The notes under the pieces: generated by a model
The model's input: the letters and a program-made list of their open reading frames with translations, nothing else
What the model was told of the DNA's origin: nothing
Database searches by the model: none
Origin: Halorhodospira halochloris
GTDB taxonomy: Bacteria > Pseudomonadota > Gammaproteobacteria > Nitrococcales > Halorhodospiraceae
DNA length: 64,000 nucleotides
Assembly (NCBI RefSeq): GCF_002356555.2
Contig: NZ_AP017372.2
Location: 1,900,501 to 1,964,500, forward strand
Direction of reading: 5' to 3'
Made by a program: the position numbers and the translations under genes
Part shown: piece after piece, positions 44,628 to 53,370 of the stretch
Layout of the letters: each line of letters starts with the position of its first letter
Numbering within the stretch: the first letter of the stretch is position 1

Positions 44628-45521
44628 CTATTCGCTCAGCCTACCCCCGGCGTTGCCACGCTCCGTAGTCAAACGCATCGACAAATCAACCGCGTGCAGG
44701 TGCTTAGTAATCGCCCCTACCGAGATGCGATCGACGCCGGTGTTGGCGAGGCGGCGAACCTGCTCGAGATCGACGCCGCCGGAGACCTCCAGTTGGACTC
44801 GCCCCGCGGCTTGCTCAACCGTTGCCGGCAGGTCGGCAAAATCGAAATTATCCAGCATGACCACATCGGCGCCAGCGGCAATGGCCGCCTCGAGCTGCTC
44901 CAAATTCTCGATCTCCACCGTAACCGGCGCGCCAGCGGCGCGGATGCGGGCCAGTTCGACCGCTGGCGTTAACCCGCCGCAGGCGATTATATGATTCTCC
45001 TTAATCAAATAGGCATCGAAAAGACCAAAGCGATGATTTACCACCCCGCCACAGCGGGTAGCGTACTTTTGCGCATAGCGCAGACCGGGGATAGTCTTGC
45101 GGGTATCGAGGATCTGCGTCGGTGTACCCGCTACGGCATCGGCGAAGAGCCGCGCAGTAGTCGCGGTACCGGAGAGGAACTGGAGGAAATTTAAGGCGGT
45201 GCGCTCACCGGTTAGCAGCGCGCGGGTCGGTCCATGAAGCCGACAGACCACCCCGCCGGGCTCAATCCACTCACCCTCGGCGACCTCCCAGCGCGTGCCG
45301 ATACTCTTATCCAGCCGCCGAAAGACCTCCTCGACCCAGGGGCGGCCGCAGATAACCGCCGCCTCGCGGGCGATAATACTGCCCTGCGCCATCCTGCTCT
45401 CTGGCACCAAATCGGCAGTCAGATCCCCCTTGCCCACATCCTCCTCCAACGCCCTGTCGACATCGGCCTCGATAACGGCTCGCGACGGCTGGGGAACTGA
45501 CTTCAACTCCGTGTCATTCAT
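44628..45521 (-). CDS. nadC: Nicotinate-nucleotide pyrophosphorylase (quinolinate phosphoribosyltransferase)
   Basis: 297 residues from the ATG at 45521, the same length as E. coli NadC; an upstream in-frame start would add 20 unrelated residues. It converts quinolinate and PRPP to nicotinate mononucleotide and CO2 in NAD synthesis. Motifs: ALEEDVGKGDLTADL, ERTALNFLQFLSGTAT, ILDTRKTIPGLRYAQKYAT (active-site Arg/Lys), GGVVNHRFGLFDAYLIKENHI and MLDNFDF, with SVGAITKH at the end. GAGGAG lies about 11 bases upstream. Divergent from the SH3-domain gene. Confidence 0.96.
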   Translation of the reverse strand: MNDTELKSVPQPSRAVIEADVDRALEEDVGKGDLTADLVPESRMAQGSIIAREAAVICGRPWVEEVFRRLDKSIGTRWEVAEGEWIEPGGVVCRLHGPTRALLTGERTALNFLQFLSGTATTARLFADAVAGTPTQILDTRKTIPGLRYAQKYATRCGGVVNHRFGLFDAYLIKENHIIACGGLTPAVELARIRAAGAPVTVEIENLEQLEAAIAAGADVVMLDNFDFADLPATVEQAAGRVQLEVSGGVDLEQVRRLANTGVDRISVGAITKHLHAVDLSMRLTTERGNAGGRLSE

Positions 45522-45671
45522 AAGAGAGTTAACTCCTCGCCTGATTGATATTCCTAGAAGTGCTGCCCGAACGGCAAACAAATTCTCATATTTATAGTAT
45601 GCTCCACTAGCCAGCGACAGACCAAAAATTGCTAGACTAGGGCGTAAAGCAGTCCAACGGGAGCACTTGCA

Positions 45672-46460
45672 GTGCCAATGCCTGGAAAACAGCTTAAATA
45701 CACCACCATTCTGGCAGCCTCAATACTGGCGGCCACCGTGATTCTGCCGCAGGGCGCCCTTGCGCAGCCGGATCCGGCCGAACTGGAGGCCGAAGAGCCC
45801 GAACCGGAGACCGACGCGCTGGAGGTCGAAGAGGGCAAGATCATGCATGTGCGCGATCAGATCTTCGTTCCCTTTCGCAGCGGCCCGACCAACCAGTACC
45901 GCATAATCCGCTTCCTGCCTACCGGCTCACAGCTGGAGACCAAGCGCCCCGATGATGAGGTGATCGAGCAATTCGGCGAGGAGGCTTTGGAGGAGTGGAT
46001 CTACGGCACCCACGGCAACGATGAGGGCTGGGTCCAGGCCCAGTACATGGTCGAGGAGACGCCGGCGCGGATGCGTATCGGCGATGTTGAGGCCGATTTA
46101 GAGAGCGCTCACGATGAGATTGCAGCACTGGAAGATGAACTCGCCGATAAAGAGCAAGCCAAGGAGGAGCTGAACGAAGAGCTCGCCGAGGCCCGGCAGC
46201 AGATCGCCGATCTTGAGTCCGACCTAGAGGCCGCCAGTGATGGCTATCGCCTGGTCCAGGAGAACGACAAACTCAAAGAGCGGATAAACGTGCTGATTGA
46301 GCGGACAGAGAACCTAGAAGAGCGCAATCAGGAGCTGGCTGACCGTGCTAACCGCGACTGGTTCCTGGCCGGCTCAGGGGTCTTGGTCGGCGGTTTATTA
46401 CTCGGGCTGATTCTTCCCCACTTAAGGCCGCGGCGTAAGGGCTGGGGTAGTTCGCTGTAA
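45672..46460 (+). CDS. SH3-domain protein with C-terminal membrane anchor (TIGR04211 / YgiM-like)
   Basis: 262 residues. Signal peptide, acidic linker (ELEAEEPEPETDALEVEEG), a bacterial SH3 domain (about 55-135, DQIFVPFRSGPTNQYRIIRFLPTGSQLE to EGWVQAQYM), a coiled coil (about 140-235) and a membrane helix (WFLAGSGVLVGGLLLGLILP) with basic tail. It is likely an envelope protein. A GTG start has GGGAG eight bases upstream; an ATG six bases later is possible. It is three bases ahead of argE. Confidence 0.85.
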   Translation: MPMPGKQLKYTTILAASILAATVILPQGALAQPDPAELEAEEPEPETDALEVEEGKIMHVRDQIFVPFRSGPTNQYRIIRFLPTGSQLETKRPDDEVIEQFGEEALEEWIYGTHGNDEGWVQAQYMVEETPARMRIGDVEADLESAHDEIAALEDELADKEQAKEELNEELAEARQQIADLESDLEAASDGYRLVQENDKLKERINVLIERTENLEERNQELADRANRDWFLAGSGVLVGGLLLGLILPHLRPRRKGWGSSL

Positions 46461-46463
46461 CCT

Positions 46464-47690
46464 ATGGGCCAAGAACTGCCCGATCTTAAGCAGCTTTTAG
46501 CTGAGCTTATTGCCACGCCGTCGGTGAGCAGCGTCGACCCGCAGCACGATCAGGGCAACCTGGCGGTGATCGAGCTGCTCGCCGGCTGGCTGGAGGAGCT
46601 TGGTTTCGACTGCCAAGTAACCAACCTCCCCGGACAGCCGCATAAGGCGAACCTAATTGCCGCCCTTGAGCCAGCCGCCGTTGATAGCGCCAGAGCCGAC
46701 AATGCTAGCGATACTGGCCGCGGCGGCTTGGCCCTGTGCGGCCACACCGATACCGTACCCTGTAACCCCGAGCTCTGGCAGAGCGATCCGTTTACTCTGA
46801 GCGAGCGCGATGGCCGCCTTTACGGGCTGGGCACCACCGACATGAAAGGCTTTCTGGCGCTAGCCGTGGAGGCCGTCAAGGGGCTAGCGGCCGAGCAGCT
46901 CACCGCTCCGCTGGTGCTACTAGCCAGCGCCGATGAGGAGAGCGGCATGGCCGGGGCGCGGGCGCTGGAGCAGAGCTGGCCGACCCATATCCGCCCCCGC
47001 CAGGCGCTGATCGGTGAGCCGACCGCCAACCTGCCGGTGCACATGCACAAGGGCATGATGATGGAGGCGCTCCATATCGCCGGCCGTTCCGGCCACTCGA
47101 GCAACCCCGAACTCGGGCGCAATGCCCTGGAGCCGATGACCCGGGTGCTGCAGGAGCTGCTCGACTGGCGCGAAGAACTGCGCGCCCGTTATCGCGATGA
47201 GCGCTTCGCCGTCCCCTACCCGACCCTCAACCTCGGCCACATCCACGGCGGTGATAATCCCAACCGCATCTGTGGCTCTGCCGAGCTGCACATAGATTTG
47301 CGCCCGCTACCCGGCATGGCACCCGAGCAGCTTAGGGCCGAACTGCGCGACAGACTGCAGGGCGCGCTCGGCGACGCCGCCACGGACTTAACCATCCGCT
47401 CGCTCTCGGTCGGGCAACCACCGCTCGAGACACCGCGCTCAGCGCCGATCATCGAGCTCGCCGAACGGCTTACTGGCCATCCGGCTAAGGCGGTGGCCTT
47501 CGCCACCGAAGCGCCCTATCTGGCCGAACTGGGTATGGATGTCCTAGTCCTCGGCCCGGGCGATATCGAGTGCGCCCACCAACCCGATGAGTCGCTCGCC
47601 GTCGAGCGCTTGCAGCCGAGTATTGAGCTACTGCGCGGCTTTATCCGCCACTTCTGCATGGAGGAGGCACCGAACCATGCGGCTGGCTGA
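46464..47690 (+). CDS. argE: Acetylornithine deacetylase
   Basis: 408 residues of the M20 metallopeptidase family. Metal ligands lie in LCGHTDTVP (His), LGTTDMKGFLA (Asp) and SADEESGMAG (Glu-Glu), with the dimerisation domain (MHKGMMMEALHIAGRSGHSSNP...) inserted at about 190-300 and the final ligand His in IECAHQPDES. ArgE removes acetate from N-acetylornithine in the linear arginine pathway. The related DapE is possible, but pairing with argA supports ArgE. It overlaps argA by 14 bp. Longer than E. coli ArgE (383) through an inserted Ala-rich loop (about 70-90). Confidence 0.9.
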   Translation: MGQELPDLKQLLAELIATPSVSSVDPQHDQGNLAVIELLAGWLEELGFDCQVTNLPGQPHKANLIAALEPAAVDSARADNASDTGRGGLALCGHTDTVPCNPELWQSDPFTLSERDGRLYGLGTTDMKGFLALAVEAVKGLAAEQLTAPLVLLASADEESGMAGARALEQSWPTHIRPRQALIGEPTANLPVHMHKGMMMEALHIAGRSGHSSNPELGRNALEPMTRVLQELLDWREELRARYRDERFAVPYPTLNLGHIHGGDNPNRICGSAELHIDLRPLPGMAPEQLRAELRDRLQGALGDAATDLTIRSLSVGQPPLETPRSAPIIELAERLTGHPAKAVAFATEAPYLAELGMDVLVLGPGDIECAHQPDESLAVERLQPSIELLRGFIRHFCMEEAPNHAAG

Positions 47691-49032
47691 TCTCAACCCC
47701 GAACACTTTGTTGACTGGTTGCGCCACGCCGCCCCCTACGTCAACGCCCATCGCGGGCGCACCTTCGTCATCAACTTCCCCGGCAGCACCCTACACGGCC
47801 CGGAGATCGAGGGCCTGATCCACGACCTGGCGGTTCTCGTCAGCCTCGGCGTGCGCCTGGTGCTAGTCCCGGGCGCCCGTCCGCAGGTCGAACGGCGGCT
47901 GCACCAGCGCGGCATCGACTCGCACTACGCCGGCGGCTCGGCGGCCAACGGCGGGCTGCGGGTCACCGACGCCGCAGCGCTGGAGTGCGTCAAGGACGCG
48001 GTCGCGGAGGTGCGCACCGAGCTTGAGGCCCGTCTGTCCATCGGCATCGCCCCCTCGCCGCTGGCCGGGCTGAACATGCGGGTCGTCTCCGGCAACACCA
48101 TCACCGCCCGCCCGGTGGGAGTGCGCGATGGCATCGACCACCTCTACACCGGTGAGGTGCGCCGAGTCGATGTAGAGGCACTGCGTCAGCGCCTGGCCAA
48201 TGACGACATCGCCCTGATCTCGCCGCTCGGCTACTCGCCAACCGGCGAGATATTCAACCTCTCCGCCGAGTCGGTGGCACTCGCAGCCGCCGAGCAGCTC
48301 GGCGCCGATAAGCTCATCCACCTCTCCACCCACGCCCCGGTAAAGGACGCCTCCGGTAACACCATCCGCGAGCTTACCCCCGCCGAGGCCCGGCAACGGC
48401 TGCACGATAACGCCGGCGAGCAGCCGCCCACCGCCCGGCGGCTGCTGCACAGTGCCGCGCAAGCCTGCGATGCCGGGGTAAAGCGGGTCCACCTGCTCGA
48501 TCGCCGCCAAAATGGCGCGCTGCTCCTTGAACTCTTCACCCGCGATGGCGTCGGCACCCTCCTCGCCCCGCAACCGTTTGAGAGCCTGCGCACCGCGCAG
48601 CTTGACGATATCCCCGGCATCCTTAACCTGATCAGGCCGCTGGAGCAAAGCGGCGCCCTCGTCCACCGCACCCAAGAGCTGCTCGAGGAGCAGATCAGCG
48701 ATTTCACGGTGGCCGAACGCGACGGGGCAATAATCGCCACCGGTGCCCTGATCCCTTGGCCTGCCGAGACTGCTGGCGAGATCGCCTGCCTAGCAGTCGA
48801 CCCCGATTACCAGGGCGCCGGTCGCGCCGCGACGCTGCTCGCTGAGCTAGAGCGCCGCGCCCGGCAGCAGCGACTGGAACGACTCTTTGTCCTGACCACC
48901 CGGGCCGAGCACTGGTTTCGCGAGCGCGGTTTCAACCCCGCCGGCGCCGCCGCGCTGCCGGCGCAACGCCGCGAGCTATACGACACCACCCGCGGCTCAA
49001 AGGTCTTGATAAAGAACACGCTGGAAGAGTAA
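47677..49032 (+). CDS. argA: Amino-acid N-acetyltransferase (N-acetylglutamate synthase)
   Basis: 451 residues from the ATG with GGAGGAGG nine bases upstream. An amino-acid-kinase-like domain (about 1-290: [40 protein letters not shown]) that binds arginine for feedback control is followed by a GNAT acetyltransferase domain (about 305-451: [42 protein letters not shown]). It makes N-acetylglutamate from glutamate and acetyl-CoA. It is coupled to argE by overlap and is 17 bp ahead of thyA. Confidence 0.95.
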   Translation: MRLADLNPEHFVDWLRHAAPYVNAHRGRTFVINFPGSTLHGPEIEGLIHDLAVLVSLGVRLVLVPGARPQVERRLHQRGIDSHYAGGSAANGGLRVTDAAALECVKDAVAEVRTELEARLSIGIAPSPLAGLNMRVVSGNTITARPVGVRDGIDHLYTGEVRRVDVEALRQRLANDDIALISPLGYSPTGEIFNLSAESVALAAAEQLGADKLIHLSTHAPVKDASGNTIRELTPAEARQRLHDNAGEQPPTARRLLHSAAQACDAGVKRVHLLDRRQNGALLLELFTRDGVGTLLAPQPFESLRTAQLDDIPGILNLIRPLEQSGALVHRTQELLEEQISDFTVAERDGAIIATGALIPWPAETAGEIACLAVDPDYQGAGRAATLLAELERRARQQRLERLFVLTTRAEHWFRERGFNPAGAAALPAQRRELYDTTRGSKVLIKNTLEE

Positions 49033-49049
49033 CGGAGCAAAATAGAGTA

Positions 49050-49883
49050 ATGCACAACTACCTGGAGCTGATGCGCGATATAATCGATAACGGCTCGGTC
49101 AAAGACGATCGGACCGGCACCGGCACCCTGAGCGTCTTCGGCCGGCAGATGCGCTTTGACCTGAGCGCCGGCTTTCCGCTACTGACCACCAAAAAGCTCC
49201 ACCTGCGCGCCATCATCCATGAGCTGCTCTGGTTTCTTAGTGGTGACACCAACATCACCTATCTGAACCAAAACCGGGTCACGATCTGGGACAACTGGGC
49301 CACTGAAGACGGCGATCTCGGCCCGCTATACGGTGCGCAGTGGCGTAGCTGGCCGACCAAAGATGGCCGGACTATTGATCAGATAACCCAGCTCATCGAG
49401 GCGCTGCGCACCAACCCGAGTTCACGCCGGCATATCGTCAGCGCCTGGAATGTCGAATACTTACCGGATGAGTCGATCAGCGCCCAGGATAACGTCCGGC
49501 AGGGGCGCATGGCCCTCGCCCCGTGCCACACCCTGTTCCAGTTCTACGTCGCGGACAACCGCCTCTCCTGTCTGCTCATGGCCCGCAGCCAGGATTTTTT
49601 CCTCGGCACCCCTTTTAACATCGCCAGCTACGCCCTGCTCACCCACATGATCGCCCAACAGTGCGACCTGGAAGTCGGCGATTTCGTCTGGACCGGCGGC
49701 GATGTCCACCTCTACAGCAACCACTTAGAGCAGGCCCGAACGCAGCTCGCCCGCCAACCTCGCCCCCTGCCGCAGCTGCAGATACAACGCCGGCCGAAGT
49801 CGATCTTCGACTACCGCTACGAGGATTTCGCGATCACCGGCTACGACCCCCACCCCGCTATCAAGGCGCCCATCGCGGTCTAA
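49050..49883 (+). CDS. thyA: Thymidylate synthase
   Basis: 277 residues (E. coli 264). Converts dUMP to dTMP using methylene-tetrahydrofolate. Active-site Cys159 is in [24 protein letters not shown] (phosphate-binding Arg region), [31 protein letters not shown] and [11 protein letters not shown] are all present. A ~13-residue insertion near 140-152 ([15 protein letters not shown]) accounts for the length. folA follows, which recycles the dihydrofolate produced. Confidence 0.97.
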   Translation: MHNYLELMRDIIDNGSVKDDRTGTGTLSVFGRQMRFDLSAGFPLLTTKKLHLRAIIHELLWFLSGDTNITYLNQNRVTIWDNWATEDGDLGPLYGAQWRSWPTKDGRTIDQITQLIEALRTNPSSRRHIVSAWNVEYLPDESISAQDNVRQGRMALAPCHTLFQFYVADNRLSCLLMARSQDFFLGTPFNIASYALLTHMIAQQCDLEVGDFVWTGGDVHLYSNHLEQARTQLARQPRPLPQLQIQRRPKSIFDYRYEDFAITGYDPHPAIKAPIAV

Positions 49884-49892
49884 GGGGGCGGT

Positions 49893-50441
49893 TTGGCAGT
49901 TTCACCAGCAGCAGCGCACCCGATAAACAGCGAGATCGTCCTAGTTGCCATCATGGGCCGCAACCGGGTCATCGGCGATGGCCACACTCAACCCTGGCAT
50001 TTCAAGTGCGACCTGCGCCGCTTCAAAGAGATGACCCGCGGCCACCCGCTGATCCTCGGCCGGAAGACCTTCGCGGCCATCGGCTCTCGCCCACTGCCCG
50101 AGCGGACCCATATCGTCATGACCCGCGACCCCGGGTTAAGCGCACCTGCTGAACCGTCTACTATGTCGGGCGTCTACCCGGCCGCAACGCTCGAACAGGC
50201 CCTGGAGCTTGCCGCAGCCGCGCCCGGCGGCGAGACCATCTTTGTCATCGGCGGCGGCTCTATCTATGAACTGTTTCTGCCCCTTGCCCAGCGTATAGAG
50301 CTAACCGTGGTCGACGACGCGCCGCAAGGCAGTGTCATGTTCCCCGCTATCGACTCAAACTGGCAAGAAGAGACCCGCGACAGTGCAGAAGAGGACGGCT
50401 ATCAACTCACCTTCCTCAGCCTGCGGCGCCAAGCCCCATAG
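49893..50441 (+). CDS. folA: Dihydrofolate reductase
   Basis: 182 residues from a TTG start; no ATG or GTG fits before the first strand. Core: IVLVAIMGRNRVIGDGHTQPWHF, DLRRFKEMTRGHPLILGRKTF (catalytic Asp), FVIGGGSIYELFLPLAQRIELT. It reduces dihydrofolate to tetrahydrofolate, using NADPH. The first ~13 residues (AVSPAAAHPINS) are an extension. GGGGGCGG precedes the TTG. About 10 bp after thyA, so probably one operon from the SH3 gene to folA. Confidence 0.93.
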   Translation: MAVSPAAAHPINSEIVLVAIMGRNRVIGDGHTQPWHFKCDLRRFKEMTRGHPLILGRKTFAAIGSRPLPERTHIVMTRDPGLSAPAEPSTMSGVYPAATLEQALELAAAAPGGETIFVIGGGSIYELFLPLAQRIELTVVDDAPQGSVMFPAIDSNWQEETRDSAEEDGYQLTFLSLRRQAP

Positions 50442-50670
50442 GTTATCGCTTGCCCAACCGCCCTCCCTACTGTAAAAGGGCTCGGGTTATGGTGGGTGAA
50501 GGAAATCAACCCCAAAAAGAAGACTTATTTTACTTTTCTCAACCATGACGTAAGATTGCCGATAAAGGGAGTGCAATGCTTGACGGCGGTTTCGCCCAAA
50601 AGGCCGAGCCCAGAGCATACATGTTAACCATAAATATTATAATTGATATTGCTCTGCCCAGGAGGAGCTA

Positions 50671-51807
50671 ATGAAAAAAAATACTCATATCAATAAGCTA
50701 GCCGCACTGCTAAGTGCAACAGCCCTCGCCGCACCGGTAGCTGTCCTCGCCGATAGCCACGATGAAAACGAAAGGGTAGAAGTCTACGGCTTCGTTAACC
50801 TATCGGTGGATTGGGAAGGTTACGACGGAACAGATGATTCAGAAGACGGCGACCTGGCCATGAATACCGGTTCCTCCCACTTCGGCTTCCGCGGCCAGGA
50901 GGAGCTAGATGGCGGACTGAAGGCCATCTATCAGGCCGAGCTAGAGTGGACCTATACTGGGGATACAAGGGGTACTCCAGGAGAACGGGACGATGAAGAA
51001 TATACCTACTATGATGATGCTAATGATGAACAAACAGGATATATCTCTATAGGAGACAGCTTCATAACCCAAGTCCGCGACAGCTTTGTCGGCCTGGAAG
51101 GCGACTTCGGCCGCCTGACCCTCGGTCGGCAATCTTTATCCAACCAGTTTGTTTGGGATGGGCCAGGTGCAGATTGGATAGCGCAAGTGGGTACGCCAGG
51201 TGAAGCCCTAGGTTTCGGCACCTCTGGCCGCGCAAATAATGTCATCCGCTACACGAACGACTTCGGCGCCATTGGCACCGTATTAAGCTTGGTACCGGGG
51301 CATGGTGAAGACCCCGATGATCACGCTTACAATGCCCGCGCCACATTCAATGATGGGCCTCTATCAAGCGCATTTACACTGTGGCAAGTAACCGATAACG
51401 AGGGCGATGATTTCACCCTCATATCTCTAGCAGGCCGCTATGATTTAGACTTCATGGTCCTATCAGCCCAGTTCTCCGGGCAAAGCCATGATGCTGACGA
51501 TAGCGACCATACGGGAGCCTCGTTTGGCTTTATGATGCCTATGGGTAATACAGGCCGCATTAAGGGCATAGTAAGTCAGTTTATGTCAGATGATGATGAC
51601 GATGACTTCACCACTGTGGCAGCAGGATACGACCATATCTTTAGTGATCGCACCGAACTGCGCCTAGCGGTGGCCGCCACCATAAATGATGAAGAGAGAA
51701 GTAGTACGCCGCATACCCACGGCATGTACGGTCCATCATCCGGGGTAGACCCTGCGGCTGATGAGACACACACCACAGTCAGCGCCAACCTACGCCACTC
51801 CTTCTAA
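50671..51807 (+). CDS. Gram-negative porin 1
   Basis: 378 residues. Signal peptide (NKLAALLSATALAAPVAVLA), then VEVYGFVNLSVDWE, LAMNTGSSHFGFRGQEELDGGLKAIYQAELEW and FVGLEGDFGRLTLGRQSL, as in general (Neisseria/Comamonas-type) trimeric porins. The C terminus HSF supplies the terminal Phe for outer-membrane insertion. Loops are very acidic (SDDDDDDF, DPDDHAYN), suiting a saline medium. AGGAGGAG stands close to the ATG. A strong terminator follows, so it is monocistronic. Confidence 0.92.
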   Translation: MKKNTHINKLAALLSATALAAPVAVLADSHDENERVEVYGFVNLSVDWEGYDGTDDSEDGDLAMNTGSSHFGFRGQEELDGGLKAIYQAELEWTYTGDTRGTPGERDDEEYTYYDDANDEQTGYISIGDSFITQVRDSFVGLEGDFGRLTLGRQSLSNQFVWDGPGADWIAQVGTPGEALGFGTSGRANNVIRYTNDFGAIGTVLSLVPGHGEDPDDHAYNARATFNDGPLSSAFTLWQVTDNEGDDFTLISLAGRYDLDFMVLSAQFSGQSHDADDSDHTGASFGFMMPMGNTGRIKGIVSQFMSDDDDDDFTTVAAGYDHIFSDRTELRLAVAATINDEERSSTPHTHGMYGPSSGVDPAADETHTTVSANLRHSF

Positions 51808-51884
51808 GCTGCTGGACAGGTTGAGCTAGCTTTAAGCTGTCTGCTCCATATAACCAACCACAAGCAGACAGCACTCGCCTCGGG

Positions 51885-51915
51885 CCCGCTAGGTCATCTA
51901 GCGGGTCCTTTTTTT
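51885..51915 (+). terminator. Rho-independent terminator after porin 1
   Basis: Stem CCCGCTAG / CTAGCGGG with 5-base loop, then CC and seven T. Confidence 0.92.
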
Positions 51916-52044
51916 ATCGGGGCATTCGGCAATCGAAAGCCGCCAAAACTCCTGCTCCCACAAAAGTTGTAAATATACTAAATCTGAGATATTATTTAGA
52001 CATTAATCATTTTTGTCTTATATCAATACAAGAGCAGCCAACCT

Positions 52045-53154
52045 ATGCGCAAAAGACTCACAGCAATCGCCACCATTACCGCCTTGTGTTCACCACTTGC
52101 TCTACTCGCAGCCGACAAAGATAAAGAAGAAGAAGGCGTCGAATTCTACGGCCATGTCGGCTACGAACTGCAGTTCCTCGACGATGATATCAGTGAGGCC
52201 GACGGACTCGACTGGGGGGCATACCTCTCCCGCATCGGCCTGCGCAACAGCCACGCAATAAATGACCAACTTAAAGCCACCTACCAGGTAGAAAGCTTTA
52301 TCCTCCACGGCCCGAGTGGCGACAATATAGGCTTTCGTAATACCTATGGCGGCCTGAAGAGCGAGAGCTTCGGCGAGGTCCGGGTCGGGCGCCACGACAC
52401 CCCGTACAAACGAGCCAACCTGCCCTTCTTCGCCGGCGCCAACATGCTCTTCGATAACGCGCAAGGCTCCGGGACAGGACTGGGCCAGTGGAACACCGCG
52501 CTGGGCAAAGATACACCGCAGAATGGCGATTTTGAAACGATTGATCGCAACCGCGGCTTCATCGCCCAGCGCTTCCAGCGCTGGCACGGCACCCTGCACT
52601 ACATCAGCCCGCAAGTCCACGGCCTAACCCTGGAGGCGGCAATGCGCCCGGTGCAGGAAAACGGCGGGGAAGACAACTGGGTCGATTACTCGGCCTCGCT
52701 CACCTACCGCCTCGGCGAGAGCTGGATGTTCAATACCGCCTATGAGAGCGAAGGCGCCATTGACGATGGCGGCAACGGCGGCAGTGGTGTATATCAAACA
52801 TGGCTAGCCGGGGCACTCTTCACCGCTACCGACTGGCTAACAGTCGGCGCCCAGATCGAAAACCTGGACATCGACGTCAACAGCGATATTAATGGCGATC
52901 TGATGCGCCTAATGGTGCCGATCAAGCTGAGCTTCGGCGACTACTACGTCAACACCTTCCTTAAGTACGACGACTTTGATTATGAACACAAACCAGATGA
53001 AAATGTAACAGAAGACGACGACTGGTTCGACATCGGCATGCAGGCCGGCTACTACCTGGATCCGGAGCATAACACCCAGGTCTACGCCGCTGCCGGCAGC
53101 GCCGAGGACATAGAGGCCGTTAACTACGCCGTCGGTTTCCGCTACCAGTGGTAA
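52045..53154 (+). CDS. Gram-negative porin 2
   Basis: 369 residues. Signal peptide to SPLALLAA, a short charged stretch (DKDKEEEG), then VEFYGHVGYELQFLDDD and SFGEVRVGRHDTPYKRA, the loop-3 region typical of the family. It ends GFRYQW, a terminal aromatic. It is only distantly related to porin 1 and more like FmdC/OprP-style general porins. Ribosome binding site is weak (AAGAGCAGCC). The regulatory link to porin 1 is unknown. Confidence 0.88.
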   Translation: MRKRLTAIATITALCSPLALLAADKDKEEEGVEFYGHVGYELQFLDDDISEADGLDWGAYLSRIGLRNSHAINDQLKATYQVESFILHGPSGDNIGFRNTYGGLKSESFGEVRVGRHDTPYKRANLPFFAGANMLFDNAQGSGTGLGQWNTALGKDTPQNGDFETIDRNRGFIAQRFQRWHGTLHYISPQVHGLTLEAAMRPVQENGGEDNWVDYSASLTYRLGESWMFNTAYESEGAIDDGGNGGSGVYQTWLAGALFTATDWLTVGAQIENLDIDVNSDINGDLMRLMVPIKLSFGDYYVNTFLKYDDFDYEHKPDENVTEDDDWFDIGMQAGYYLDPEHNTQVYAAAGSAEDIEAVNYAVGFRYQW

Positions 53155-53284
53155 GCCCCAAGGCTAGCGCGGACTGTCTATGACGTTATTGCGTTATGAC
53201 TCGCCATGGACGGCGAGCGTAGCGCCTTCAGGACGCCTAATAAATCTCCCGGAGCCTATTGATCGCCCCCTGTGTTGAGGCCTT

Positions 53285-53345
53285 GGAGCCGTGGATGGCG
53301 CCATGAAACATCCAGAGATGGATTCACGGCGCCCGCCAAACGGGG
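53285..53345. repeat. Dispersed hairpin repeat (copy 1)
   Basis: Read on the minus strand it contains GCGCCGTGAATCCATC, TTTCATGGCGCCATCC, close to the sequence at 59200-59256. It sits in the gap between porin 2 and the lipoprotein gene, next to another small hairpin (CTCGCCATGGACGGCGAG, about 53202-53219). Confidence 0.65.
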
Positions 53346-53370
53346 CACCTAATCTCTCCGCGACAACAGC

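Noticed and set aside
47863-48675. Long minus-strand open frame opposite argA
   Set aside because: GC-rich antisense frame; argA has clear domains on the plus strand.
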